Positions 1-20,297 of a stretch of 64,000 bases of DNA are shown here, one piece after another. The stretch is taken from positions 1,550,001 to 1,614,000 of the forward strand of contig NW_026570230.1 in NCBI RefSeq assembly GCF_019649055.1, written 5' to 3'. Below the pieces are notes generated by a model. It made no database searches and had not been told where the DNA came from. It saw only the letters and a list, made by a program, of their open reading frames with translations. This DNA is from Paramacrobiotus metropolitanus. Taxonomy: Eukaryota > Tardigrada > Eutardigrada > Parachela > Macrobiotidae. The first letter of the stretch is position 1. Each line of letters begins with the position of its first letter. A program made the translations under genes and the position numbers.

Positions 1-190
1 AACACTTAATAACTTTCATAAGCGTGCACTTTCCGAACACAAGAGCACTTTGTTTTTTCTGTGTTTGAAACACGCAACCGATTAGCGAACAAGCGGCGAC
101 GTAACCTGACACTTCCGTGCCAAAGTTCAGTCAGGGAAAAAACACAACTGGCATTCATTCATGCCAAAACCGTGCACACTCTCAGCGTAC

Positions 191-8245
<8,055 letters not shown>

Positions 8246-10174
8246 GGCGGTCTGTTGATTAGACGCATTGGGATGCGGAGAACAGAAGAATGATTAGGAA
8301 CATCGGATCGCAACGTGCCAGATAATTAACTAATTAAGCCTTTAAGGACAGAACATTTTGGGAATTTCTACTGCGCCGTCCAAATTAAGTCGCTAACAAA
8401 AGCAGTCTCTCCATTTTACGAAGCAGGGCAAGGGATACAAGGGGAATCCGCGCAACAAGCGATAAATTACGGCAAAATGGTATCAAAATACAGAGTACAG
8501 TAGTACTGTAGTACAACAAACCCTTTCTGCTAGGGTAGGATCATGGCGAACTGAATGATATCGATGTTTTGAAATTTTTAAACACTCCGCTGCACCATCA
8601 TAAAGATCGATCACTACTCTAGAGAGTAGAGAGAGTGACTACTGATGGCATACCTTTCATCGATCACGTCATCCAGGCTTGGCTGATTGAATTGTTGAAT
8701 GGCATACCTTTGTCTGCCATTGGCCGAAAATGGACAGTCCGGCCTCCTTGACCAGGTATGACCCCACTGGCACTGATCACAATGGAACTTCCGTTCCGTA
8801 TATCAACAATGGGCTCCACTCACCACTGCTTGAAATTTAGTCCACTTTATTACACGATGCACATAAGTAAATAAAATAGATTTTTTTAGAATACTTATAA
8901 TTTTGGTATTTACGATTATTAATCAGGAACTTAGCATACAAGCCTTGAAAAAATACAATACAGTTTTAACTTATAAGTTATCACTAATCACACACACAAT
9001 ACAATAGTCTGTCCAAAAACTATACATAGACAAAAAATTACTGGGGGATGTTAAGATTTAAAGAGATAATCAAGAGGCAATCGTCAATCGTAATCATTTC
9101 ACAAATAAATCATTAGCAGTTACAAAACACACTAAAATGATTATTACACTATACATGATTTTAGCGAACTACCGCTATAAAGGGTTTATTAGAAAGGCAA
9201 TAACTGTAAAAAATTAACAACACACTATGACATAAGTTTTTGCCGGTTCAGCCTGACATTTTATTTCGCCTACGGTAGAAGTAGAAAATACAATTTCTTA
9301 ATAAATAAAACGTTTACTGATTTAACAATATAAAGCGATTAAGTTAAGGTGTATCACATATTTACAAGTTTTAGCGCAATCGGGGTGATGGCAGTCAATT
9401 AGAAGCATTTATTAATGTTTATATTGTTTAGGAGAGCAGAGTAGGCGAAACCAGAGTCCAGACTCCAAGTAAATAAATCGTACTCGTATCAGTCGTATGT
9501 ACCGCGTACGCTTCCGCTGTCTATTCGCAATGGAAATGGAATGCGCGGTATGCACCGTATGCACTATGGAGCACACACCACTGGCACTCATCCTTTCATC
9601 TGCTTCTTTCCGCATTTTCTCACAACCGTCTCTGTTGAAACGGCAAGTCTGTATGAGCGCGTACGTGCCATGGCCAAGGAGCGTCCTAAGCACACAATAT
9701 GATTATCGGGTTCTTCCCTTCTCTGCCTGCACTGTTTTCTGTGGAGACGGAGAGCCGCTAGCCCGCTTGGTACGAATATATCGGTGACAAGGGTGCTGTA
9801 AGCAAATCAAGCTCAGCCTGCCTGACTCGGTGTATTTGTAAGCGCAGAACGGGAGAGAGCGACAACATCTCCACGTCTGAGTGAATCGATCAAATCTTTT
9901 CTTTTCCCGTTTTACCAGTCCCTTAAGCAAGGAAAATCTGTTTTGAGTTTTCCGTCATATCCAGGTCTATTCGCTCACTGTTGGACTACTGCATCGCGCT
10001 ACCGAGCAGTTACATGTGTTGTGGTGCTTAATTAATCTGTGTTGCTATTCCGTGTGCTGTTTTATTTCCTGGATTATATCAGCTTTGGCTGGGCATTGTT
10101 GCTGCTATTCATCGCTGTGGACACGAGCTCCCCATTTTTGTTGATCGTTGTGGATCAGTGCGTACAGCGTGTGC
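8246..10174. other. Divergent intergenic region between the Crumbs-like gene and the KCTD5 gene
   Basis: About 1.9 kb separate two start codons that face away from each other, so both promoters and 5' UTRs should lie here. The part from 8860 to 9400 is very AT-rich. The part from 9480 to 10170 is more GC-rich and sits just upstream of the KCTD5 start. Short open frames between 9412 and 9930 overlap on both strands and look like chance. I see no clear TATA box and no RNA gene. Confidence 0.4.
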
Positions 10175-13100
10175 ATGGCCGTCAATCATACGGGCGGCAT
10201 GGAGAACGGAACGGATGCTCGTAAATCATCTTCGAAATGGATCCGTTTAAATGTCGGTGGGACGCACTTCTGCACGACCAAAGTCACGCTTGCCCGCGAT
10301 CCCCACAGCTTCCTCTACAGACTGTGCCATGGCGATCCGGATCTCAGCTCGGATCAGGTAAATAGTAATAGATCGCTTCTGTCTTATCCTGCCAGGTATG
10401 CCGCTAGATTTCCGTGATACGATGAAAGCGAAATACTGAACACTTGAAGAGCATATTTTTAATAATTTAATTTATCATTTGTTTACAGTTTTACAGTCAC
10501 TTTTACTTCAGCTTACTGCTTACAGTATAACTGGCAAATATAAAAATCTTGATTTTTTAATGATTTATTTATAACTGTAAAAAAATTGTATCGCTGTTAG
10601 GTGTCAGTTTCTCGAAGTGTACCTTTAGCCTTCCGCTATCAGTTTTTTAAAAATGTTGTTGTGATGTGCTAGCTGTGTAAGCTAACTAAGGCTTCTAACA
10701 TTAATTACGGAACACGTGAGTGATCATCCAAAAACTGCCTTGTTGTTTTAAGTGGTTCGGTGCAGCCAGCATTTCGTAAAATATTTCTTCTGGATTTTCG
10801 GAAGTTAAAATTATCGTTGCTTGCGTAAAAAAGCTGAAATTCCGAATTCAGCGTTGCAAGTAACACCTGACAAGCTGCAAGAAGCGTCGATCTACAGATT
10901 ATAGAAAAGCTTTCTCATTTAAAGAAGTGTAATGTACTGTGTAACTGCATCTTATATAATTATGATTTTAATATCAATGAGAGTATCAGTATTTACGTGA
11001 TCTGTATGCTGCCCTGAGGCATAGATACAAAGTAAATGTGTGACTTTTTAGCACCGGAATTGTGTACGCATAACCAGATTCTTATTTGAGCCAGTTAGAA
11101 CTGCTTGACATGCATATTTTAATATGATTATGATATTTTTTATCTTACCCCTTGTTCAGCGGTTTGGCCCTGCCGTGTCAGCGGGTTTGGCCCTGCCGTG
11201 TCAAAAATTACTGGTATTGAATTATGGAGTCTCCACTGCAGAGTGCATCTATCAAATTGAGAGTGATTGAGGGATGTCAGTATCAGCTTCGTGCAGCATG
11301 ATTTTTTCCCTTTTGGTGTGTCATGGGAACATTCCCGAAATGGCGGAATCTGCATTTAGGAAATGGGCACCGCTTGGATTGGTCAATTAGGAGATTGAAA
11401 GTAACGTGAAGGCTTCGGTTTCATGTTCGTTAAATGGACTGAGAATCGAAAAGTGAACAGTAATAATTTCAGTTTTCTTTCGAGATTTTGAATGCAACAG
11501 TTTCTTACTGCATTAAGTAACGTTGACAATACCGGTTGTGCAATGTGTATAAGAAAGCACTGTGTCGGTTGCATAGATATATATACAGTACTCGTTTTAT
11601 AACTACAACTGTACAGTACAAAAATATTTTGTAGGCGCTAATATGCAGGATAGGTGCATAATTAAATATACCTGATGAACTGTCCACAAAAAAAATTGGC
11701 GATAGAAATGGCAAGCTTACAATTAAGGATTTTTTCTTGATCTGCAGTTGTCATTTTTATCGCAGCCTTGCACTTCATTCATTCAAACCGGTGCTCTGCC
11801 GAAAGCTGTTTTTTTTTCTGACTGCATTTGTGGATGCATTCTTTCAGTAAAGTTCAGGCCTTTTTTAGCACGGAAGCTTTGAGGAGAACTTGGCAGCCTG
11901 AGAGTTGTTGGGCAGTTATGTCTAGCACGACAGTTAATTACCACTCCCAAGACGTAAGTATTCATACAAATGCCCGTTTTTTCCATGCCCTATGCGTGAT
12001 GGGAGCTCTGACGTAACCGATCATTCCTAATCGAATTAATACCGCTTGATTCTTTTGTTATACTTGCGTTTGTTCCCTTATGTAGTTGCTTAGCCTTTTA
12101 TCGCTTTATCTGTTTATCAGTAATCTTTGTTTAGATTTTATCTAGTTTTATTTTAATCTATTAGTACATTTATTTATTTAACAGTAATGAGCGTTGTTCT
12201 GTCAGTCCCGTAGTAAAAATAATTGCATCTCCGCAACTGTATGGATCACACATAATTCGCGCAATACTTTCAGCTGTTGAAAAATTGATTAATTCATAGT
12301 TGGTAATAAATTTGTAACTAGCTTCTTGTATCCGTCACCCGCAGATATTGATTTATCGGGAAATTTAACGGAAGAGCACTTTTTTGAAAGTTAAGGGATT
12401 TGGCCCGGTACATAGCATCAAATTCGTGTACAACCAGGGGAACTTTCGCTGTTGCGCGCTCCCAAACACTTTTCAGTATTGCTTTATGGTATTTTGTAGC
12501 CAGAAGAATTGTATACCTAGGTGAGAAAACCGTTTGCGCGCGCAACATCCGGTTGCGAAGTTATGCGGGTAACAAAATTCCAAAAAGTTTAAATGCATTC
12601 AAGTGTACCAAAAGTCTCATTATGGACCGATCCCTTTCAAATTTTGCGCGTAAATGCACATGACCATGAAGATCGTTTTGACACGGATCCAGACTTCCAC
12701 GATTTTTTTGAAATTTTAAAATGAATTTTAAAATTTTTGAAATTCATTTTAAAATTTGAAAAAAATGCTAGAACAGTGGATCCGTGTCAAAACGATCTTC
12801 ATGGTTATGTATTACGCAAAATCGATCGTAACTTTAACTTACGTTTAAACTTTTTGGAATTTTGTTACCCTCATAACTCAGCAACCGGATGTTGCGCGCG
12901 AAAACGGATTTCACGCCTATGCACACCAATCATTTGGCTACAAAATGTCAAAAAGCAACCCAAAAAGGTGTTTGAAAGTGCGCGAAAGCGAATATTCCCG
13001 TCAATGTACACGATTTTAGCGCTATGTACCGGGCCAAAACCCTTAAGAACGTTTGGAGCATGCTGAAGTGGTGCCAGGCCGATGGCATGTGTAAAGCGAA

Positions 13101-16100
13101 ACGTGGTACGCTAAAGATTACACGTGCAGGAAGAAACTATTTGCTAACCGGCTCAGATTACATTCATACTGCAGTGACTCAAAAGTAGAAGTTTTCTGTG
13201 GGAACGCCACAATGGGATGTCCCCGCCGCCGAAATGGATCATACTGAGAAATAAATAAGATTAATTGCAATGTCGGAGTGCAGAGCATTACTGCTCGCGT
13301 TCGGTGGTGGTCTTTAGGGAACAGAATCGGGGCGGTAAATACTGGTGTAACTTGGATACATCGTCATCTGACATTCGAAAACCGGAAAGAAATAAATTTC
13401 ACTTTGTTTATGTGCTGGACTGTGCTGGAAGTTGAATCCGTTGTTTTCCTTTACAGGACGAAACGGGAGCCTATCTGATTGATCGTGATGCAACATACTT
13501 TGGACCTGTTCTCAATTTCCTTCGACATGGGAAGTTGGTCCTCGATAAGAATCTCGCGGAAGAAGGTACTTGTTCTCGGAGCGTCATCCTATTCGACTTG
13601 ACCAGAACATAATATACCCTAAAGAAAATAAATTTAATCGCGAAAAAACGATTTCTCTCCCATCCCACAATAAATTGGGGAAAAATAACAGATCTGTTAA
13701 CTGCATGAGGATTTATGTTCAGTATGCTGGTTCGTATCTGCCGTAATGTGGTTCGAAAGCTTGAATTTCAAAAAAAGATTTTAAACTTAAATATTTTGAC
13801 TTCGCACGCTGTCGCCCTGAGGCTGGCTCTGAAAAAGACGCTAATTCAGAATTTTATGAGCCAGTGCACTGCAGTTGGTACGTGAAGGGGAATGGTTACC
13901 ATATCCAGCAGGTGTGAATTGAAAACCATAAAAGATTTCGGATCTTGAATTCGGATAGTGCGTCTTCGACAGCGACCGCTTCGTTAAATATTAGCTTTTA
14001 CACCAAAATTAGCGTATTTGCAGTCGGTTTAATTTTGTTTTTGGGTAAATAGCAGGTTGTGACGTGATGTGATTCTCGCAGTTAGTGACTCTCTTAAAAA
14101 TTTAAAATGCTAAACACCGGCATATCTGAGATGTGTGCATTGGATGCGAGGTTTCTGTCAACAGTGGTTTAAACAGTTAATCACGGTTATTTGTCACTAC
14201 GGTACGGTGATATTTTGGCCCGGAGGACTTATTAATAACCAAATCCACTGCACGCGATGGACGATGCCAGTGCTAATATGACGTAATTGGCATACGCCAA
14301 ATGCCTCTTGAAATGCAGAGCTACCACTTGAAGCATCTATGTATTCTTACGGTCTTACCGGCTAAAAATATTCACGATAATTGTTTTGAAATGTCAACCA
14401 AGGGTGCTGTAGCGTTTCGTATTTTCAGTGGCATGCTGGCCAGTATACTTTAGCTATTTGCACGAAAGTGTTCGTTAATTATTATTGTGTTAAGCATTAC
14501 CGTGCAGCAGATTGATTTTGAAAAATAATTCTGTAGCATTTCGTTCGTCCCGGAATGTAGGTAAAACATATGCTTGCAGTGAAACGGTGATGTGCTTTTT
14601 GTGCTGCTGCTTTTGCCGTTGTAAATGTCATTGTTGGAGGGCAAACGAAGATTTAGTCTCTCAAATGGGTGGACTGGGAGCGGCAGAATAAAGGCGCGGA
14701 CGTCACCGGAAGTGTGCGGTTTTCTCCCGTCCACTATTTGTTACCCATAGCTACTGTGGCTTACGACATTCACTTTTGGACTACAGTTTTCCTCTGTCTA
14801 GGTCGATTATTGAAATCACTTCGAATTTCTTTTTTTTTGAATTATCCTTTTTTTGAATGAAGAGCTCCGCAAGGGATCTTCGTTGAATTGTTGACAAGGC
14901 CTTGCTCCTTTAAAAGCGTTGACAAATATTGACGAAGTTTTTTTACTTTTGTTGCGGCAGAGCAATTTCCGCTTTTCTCGTGTTTGCGAAGGAGTGTTTA
15001 ACCAAGTCACTGTTGCGAATGTGTTTTCTCGTCAACCAACTGCGCATTTACAATACGTTCCTTCTTACGTACGGTGAACCAGGTCGTTACTGAAAATAAG
15101 ACACTGAATCGGGACATCGTCGTACTATACGTAATGTAATATCGTAAAAACGAACTTGTATTAAGGTTTGTGGTAACTGGTTTTATTTACGTAATATAAT
15201 GAGAGACTTTTGAGAGTACACAGACGAATAAACCGTTTTCTGTTTTGTCCTTAATCCGATGATAATCACGTTACTGATCGCCAGCTTTTTTAGGTCTCCT
15301 TGAAGAAGCCGAATTTTACAACATAAAAGACCTTATTTACCTGGTGAAAGACCGGATTGTGGAGCGGGACCGTGAAAGGGACAAGGTATGTGAACGTAAA
15401 CTGTACTGCGGCAGTGAGCGCGTCACGGCCAACGTGGTTAACAATTTTCTGCCAATTATCACTGGCTTGTTAGCCTAATTGGTCCGGTAGCGGCCTCCTC
15501 CTTTCAGTGGAACCGGTATGGTGATGGCAGAAAGGTTGCTGAGTGACATTCGGGGTTGATAATTTAATTGGTTGTTGGGATCTTTTTTCGATGACCCTAA
15601 TCGATCGTGTATATATACAGATACATGTGTGTTAATGTGTGAATGTTTCTGTGTGTGTAGGCATCGATGAAACGCGTATACCGGGTCCTGCAGTGCCATG
15701 AGGACGAGCTGACGCAGATGGTTAGTACCTTGTCGGATGGATGGAAATTTGAGCAGCTGATCAACGTCGGCTCCTCGTACACGTACGGGAATGAGGATCA
15801 TGCTGAGTTCCTCTGTGTGGTATCGCGCAGCACTCCGACCCGCGTGGAGACCAACGAAAAGCAGGCCGAACCCACGGATCGGGGCAAGGTGAGACATTTA
15901 GAACGCAATAGTGCAGCCGGTTTCTCGAAACCTATAACAACACTCTCCTGCGGCTTGCTTGCTTCCTTTAACTCTGTGGGTGCAGAAAAGAATTGGCGCG
16001 ATTATGTTTTTTTGTGTCCAGTTTTCTTTCTGGGCGTTTAGCGTATCTTTACTGCGTCCTTAGAAAATCTAGTGTAGATAAACGTGTTTAGCGGTTTGTT

Positions 16101-16498
16101 TGGTTCGAGGATGCGAAGATTACATTTTTTCGGTACTTATTTGATTGTGGCACAGTTCAATATTCTGGCTTTGACTAACAAATGTAGTACAGTGGCGTTC
16201 ATCGTGACAAGAATTATGCAGACGTTTTGGCGCCAGAGATATAATTTTAATAATAATTATTGTTCGTAATAATGTCTTAATATACGAGTTCGCTTTTGAA
16301 AAGTAAAGCTATGTTTTTTGACTTGCGACAAGTAAATTTCACTTTGTCGATTGATTTCGTTTTTTGTTCTGAAGTATCCTGTATTATATGAAAGTGCAGT
16401 GTTTCGTTTATTCCATGTTTTAAATAAGTTTAACATCACTGAAATCTGACCAGTTTGTTATTGTATAGTACCTTCAGCAGAAAGGATCCAGGATGTAA
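10175..16498 (+). CDS. KCTD5: KCTD2/5/17-family BTB adaptor (insomniac orthologue), complete
   Basis: Five exons: 10175-10357, 13457-13565, 15294-15385, 15661-15888 and a 21-nt terminal exon 16478-16498, giving about 210 residues. Exon 1 begins the T1/BTB domain (W-I-R-L-N-V-G-G-T, then the S-F-L-Y-R-L motif). Exon 2 carries [11 protein letters not shown] and F-L-R-H-G-K-L. Exons 3-4 complete the BTB and the conserved C-terminal domain (Y-R-V-L-Q-C, M-V-S-T[10 protein letters not shown], Y-G-N-E-D-x-A-E-F-L-C-V-V-S). The last exon encodes Q-K-G-S-R-M, matching the G-S-R-M end of vertebrate KCTD5. Phases agree at every junction (0, 1, 0, 0). Family members form pentamers and recruit substrates to Cullin-3 ubiquitin ligase; the fly orthologue affects sleep. 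In-frame ATGs also occur at 10148 and 10199; 10175 is preferred by length. Intron 1 (3.1 kb) hosts the foldback element at 12391-13046. Confidence 0.93.
12391..13046. mobile_element. 656-bp foldback (long inverted-repeat) element in KCTD5 intron 1
   Basis: Almost the whole element is an inverted repeat. The left arm starts TTAAGGGATTTGGCCCGG at 12391 and the right arm ends with its near reverse complement at 13046. The arms stay alignable all the way to an AT-rich centre near 12711-12765. The match is near-perfect at 12663-12690 against 12778-12805 (28 nt) and diverges moderately further out. A related half copy lies at about 27815-28075. No transposase frame is visible, so it is a non-autonomous foldback or MITE-like element. 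Its autonomous partner is not in the window. Confidence 0.75.
13033..13188 (+). other. Short open stretch at the right end of the foldback element, possibly a transposon-ORF remnant
   Basis: A stop-terminated frame of about 50 codons starts within the right arm and ends with TAG at 13186-13188. Its tail has a [12 protein letters not shown] pattern that resembles the wing of a winged-helix domain. It has no start codon of its own. It may be a remnant of an autonomous relative of the foldback element, or it may be chance. Confidence 0.2.
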
Positions 16499-17229
16499 AT
16501 AATCATAACTGAAGGCACGGGTGCGGGAATATTTTGTTGGCTTTTATCTGCTCTTCTTTTGCGACCGGGCGGCATTTACCTAACGCCACGGAAGAGAAGG
16601 GAAATCGTTTTGATCTGCCAGTTTGTGTGTCTCTCTCTCTCTTTCGCACCGACTGCACACTATCGCCCCCACATCAACAATACCGCGGACCATGGACCTT
16701 TCAGAAACTGTCGTGAACTCACTATTGCTGATGGGAAATGCAAAGCGCAACGGAGTGTTGATTGATGTTTTGTTTTACCGTTTTTTGTGTAATTGTACGA
16801 AATGACGTCGTGGTGGTTTTAATTGTTGTATCGTTTTTTGTTTGACAGCCGACGGGTACACGGTACCGATGGCGTGGTTATTTTGTACAGATTGTGGCAG
16901 CTGTTGTAATGTTCCTTGCACTAATTAATCCTAATTTTCAGACTGGTCTCTCCGAGAATTGTCCGACACACTCTGGATCTGGTTTTCGCGCATGTCAGAC
17001 TAGTGTACCTGACTCACTTTCGAAATGACTGCATAACAAAATTTTGGCACACGGCATGAATTTAAAGATTGCATTAAAAATTAAAATGTGAATTTAATGT
17101 GGCGGTCTTGGCGTTAATTTAGTGGTACCGCAGGTGCGTGGAAGACTTCGTATTCGAATTTCATCAAAATAAGCAAATACTACACTAAAATTGTGCCATT
17201 ACAGTTTCTAACGATTTTAGTGAAAGTTT

Positions 17230-17298
17230 GCGACTCCTTTATTAAATTTCATATACCAATTTATCAAATTGGTATAGGAAATTTAATAAAGGAGTCGC
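17230..17298. repeat. Near-perfect 33-bp-arm hairpin
   Basis: Arms 17230-17262 and 17266-17298 are reverse complements with a single mismatch and a 3-nt loop. It lies between two convergent genes, about 730 bp past the KCTD5 stop. The arms contain AATAAA on both strands, so it could act in 3'-end formation of either transcript. It could equally be a small palindromic mobile element. Confidence 0.8.
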
Positions 17299-17635
17299 AC
17301 TCTAGAAAAAACGTAGTACGGTAAAGCCGTAAGGTGAAAACGTGCCTTAAGTTACCGGCAACGAATTGCGGCACCAATATAACGTGATTATCAAAATAAT
17401 AACTTTATTGGTTTATTCACAAGAACATTGGTTAAGCGGCAGTGTGTGACTATCATGGTGTTTTGATAGCGTGGAAAACTGATAACGAGTAATGTTGTTG
17501 ATTGTTGATCAGAAATATTCAGCGTCGTTCGAATTCATTTTGCTTAATGCGCAAATTTATCAGATGAGATACCGAGGAACAGGGAGAACAAAATTAATTT
17601 CTCGAGGATGCACCCATAGTTAAATTTCTAAACTA

Positions 17636-17641
17636 TTTATT
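17636..17641 (-). promoter_or_regulatory. Polyadenylation signal of the secreted-protein gene
   Basis: AATAAA on the minus strand, 85 nt past the TGA stop at 17726-17728, at a typical distance for 3'-end processing. Confidence 0.6.
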
Positions 17642-17725
17642 ACACAGTTGGATTTTCGAATATCATTTTGGCAAGGATAGTTGCGAAAAATCTCAAACAG
17701 TTTTGAACAGATTTATGTAGCAGAA

Positions 17726-18839
17726 TCAGCTGCTGAATTCGGCGGTGACAGAGTAGGTAAACAGGGTTGGCGTCTTGTAATCTTCGGTGTTGGTGCTGGT
17801 CGCGAGAACAACCACTTGCTTAATACCATCCATAACCGAATCTATAATAATTATAAGTAGACCTTTACTTTGTGTTTTATTTTGTGGTTTGCTGTACAAT
17901 ACATAAGTACGGAATGCATAAGTACGACAATACATAAGTACGACGGTTACCGGAGAATCCACCGGAAATCAGACTGGCTAGCATCATATTCAAACTGGCG
18001 TCCCGTTCTTCGTCTGACCGACACAGGCCCTCCATCGCGCTGACTAAGGTCACTTTGCTCATATCACTGCTGTCAAGCATTGTAGGGTCACTGAAGGCAT
18101 CACTGGAGAATTCACATCCAGGACACTTGCTATCCGGATCGTCGTCGGTCTCTAAACCCATTAAAAATTGTTTAATTAATTAGTAAGCTTATGTTAGTAA
18201 CACATTTTGACTTTACCGGTATCGTTGCACTGAGTCAACATTTCTTTATAGTGCTGCCGGCGTGCCTCGTCCTTGGTGTATACTGTGCTGATCGTATGTG
18301 TGATGGTCGCCGAGGAGATTGGAGTTGCTAGAAAAATGCCCACGTACATGTGTTGTAGTCTGCGGGTTTTGTTTTAAATTAAGTAACGTCTTCTTATAAT
18401 ATAAGGAAGCATCAAAGTACTCTTTCATGTAAGTACTCTGTTTATACGCAATTAAAGAGAGTCCAGGATATACGTCTCCTGTGCATTAATACATTTTTGG
18501 CTTTGTTACATTTCTTACCGGCGTCTTTAGAATCGGCAATCTCGTTCGCTTCCAGGAGGGCCCGATTTCGCAGATCGTTCACAGATCTTTTGAATCTACT
18601 GCTGAAATCTGAAAAAGCATACCAAAATCCTTCTGCTTAAGACTTCTACAATATAATAAATTCAAACACACTTCTACAGTACTACCACAGTTTCCATTTC
18701 CAAAGTAAAATACTATTTAATGACATAAAATTATATGGCTCCTTTTTGCCCACAATGAAATACCAAAGATTTTACCGAGCAGCGGAAGACAGGTCACACA
18801 GGAGATGCTAGCGAGAACAGCTAAAGCGAACAGGTGCAT
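17726..18839 (-). CDS. Secreted pro-protein of unknown family, 193 residues, five exons
   Basis: Exons on the minus strand: 18839-18776, 18608-18519, 18327-18217, 18151-17951, 17841-17726 (TGA). All four introns are phase 1 with good GT-AG borders. Residues 1-19 are a signal peptide. A furin-type R-F-K-R site at residues 26-29 would release a mature chain of about 164 residues. The mature chain has four cysteines (85, 98, 101, 132), a C-P-G-C motif at 98-101, an acidic stretch before it (90-95), and a Q/T-rich, helix-forming first half. I recognise no family. The all-phase-1 structure, signal peptide and dibasic processing site suggest an extracellular factor or defence-type protein, but that is inference. 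A TATA-like box lies at 18995-19002 and a poly(A) signal at 17636-17641. Confidence 0.8.
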
Positions 18840-20297
18840 GATTATGGATTGGCAGCTTTCCGGAATAAGAAAGTGGAATCACAAATTAGGCACCGAATCG
18901 AAGCTTTAGCTGGAACTCCGCACTCTCTGTTTTATGTACGAGTACATACACCGGACACACAGACGACGCCGAGCAAACTGGCGGGAGAAACTGTCTTATA
19001 TATGTGAAACATCGTCCACAATCAAACTATTAACGGCTGGCTTCCGGCTATACATACAATAACATACAATAATTAATCACATGTGTCTGCACTGGAGAGC
19101 AAACATAATTACCGCAAACGCGTGTGACCAGAAACACGAAGAAAAAATGGACATCTTCGATAAGCTAATCCTTGCGTGACTGAGTACGTTCTCATCGACC
19201 AAACAACGCACATTATCGTGATGTCAGCGGTTTATTTCATTTGTGTTATTTAAAATGGCGATGAGGAGAAAAAACAGACATAAATAGGAAGATTGACAGT
19301 AAGTAAATGTTTTAAACATAACTGATACATGCTTGCTCCGAAAACTGAGCTAACTTAAAATTTAATGTTCTGGAGAAACGTGTATTTGGTGTGGTCATTA
19401 TCATCTTAATTTGCAATTGTAAGTCTACTTAACGGTTACATTTAGAAATGTAGATGTTCTGACAGATGTGCGTACGTACTGCATAGCATCAGAGCCAGTT
19501 TGGTTTCAACCATTTTTGATATGACACGGCATTTTTAATTTGACATCAGGTGACACTGTATCCGGAATCGGAGTTTAATTTGCGTTGTTGTTGTTGTTTT
19601 CGCTGCCAAACAATCTAAAATATCGATAGATGGACAACACGCATGTGTTTAATTTAATTATGCCATTTACCTATTCTGAATGAAATCACTGGTGCGATCA
19701 ATGAATTATGGTTTCCCTGAAATGCGTATCGAGTGTGTTTTGTTATTTTCAAACTCGTCAAGATGAACAACAAACTTTTCACATTATATGACTGTGATAT
19801 GTATTCAACACACGGCAATCGTCAAATTGTCGATTGATTAGATGCTGAAAAAAATAACACGATTGTGTAAATCGTGCGTACATAACAACTTACTAAGCAA
19901 TGCAATATATTCAACAACAATTCTGAAGTACAATTTTAGCTAATGGAAAATGCCGACAGTGGGATTCCACAAAGAGTTTGTAATTTTTATTTTGCTATCC
20001 CGTTAAATGTGTTTCGACGATAGCAGAGACCGTTACTTAAATAATTTTAACATATAAATTGGTTAACAAGAAAAAGCGCTGCATTTAATGCGCAGACAAA
20101 TATTTGAAGGGCTTGTGCCAGTCAACAATCAAAATCCAAAGGCAAAGCGCCAGCTTGCGAAAAGTATATATTACTCACTGGATTATGAATAAAAGTGGCC
20201 ACTGGAAGTTTTGTATTTTCTGAGAACTAATTATACGGTATACAGCGCAATAAGCGGTAAATGAGGAAGCACCGAATCTCAGCGTTAGTCTTCGTAG
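18840..20297. other. Intergenic region upstream of the secreted-protein gene, downstream of the transporter
   Basis: It contains the TATA-like box at 18995-19002 and, for the transporter transcript, a minus-strand AATAAA near 19986-19991. The rest is AT-rich with no coding frame, RNA gene or repeat that I can support. Confidence 0.4.
18995..19002 (-). promoter_or_regulatory. TATA-like box for the secreted-protein gene
   Basis: TATATAAG on the minus strand lies about 155 nt upstream of the start codon at 18839, leaving room for a 5' UTR of roughly 120-130 nt. Confidence 0.45.

Larger units (their letters stand above)
16499..17725. other. Convergent intergenic region holding a strong hairpin
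   Basis: This is the space between the 3' ends of KCTD5 (plus) and the secreted-protein gene (minus). It holds the hairpin at 17230-17298 and a minus-strand AATAAA at 17636-17641. A CT-rich run lies near 16629-16640. No coding sequence is convincing. Confidence 0.45.

Noticed and set aside
15661-16041. Read-through end of KCTD5 exon 4 into a 124-codon frame
   Set aside because: The donor at 15888 is good and a distant small exon restores the conserved family C-terminus.
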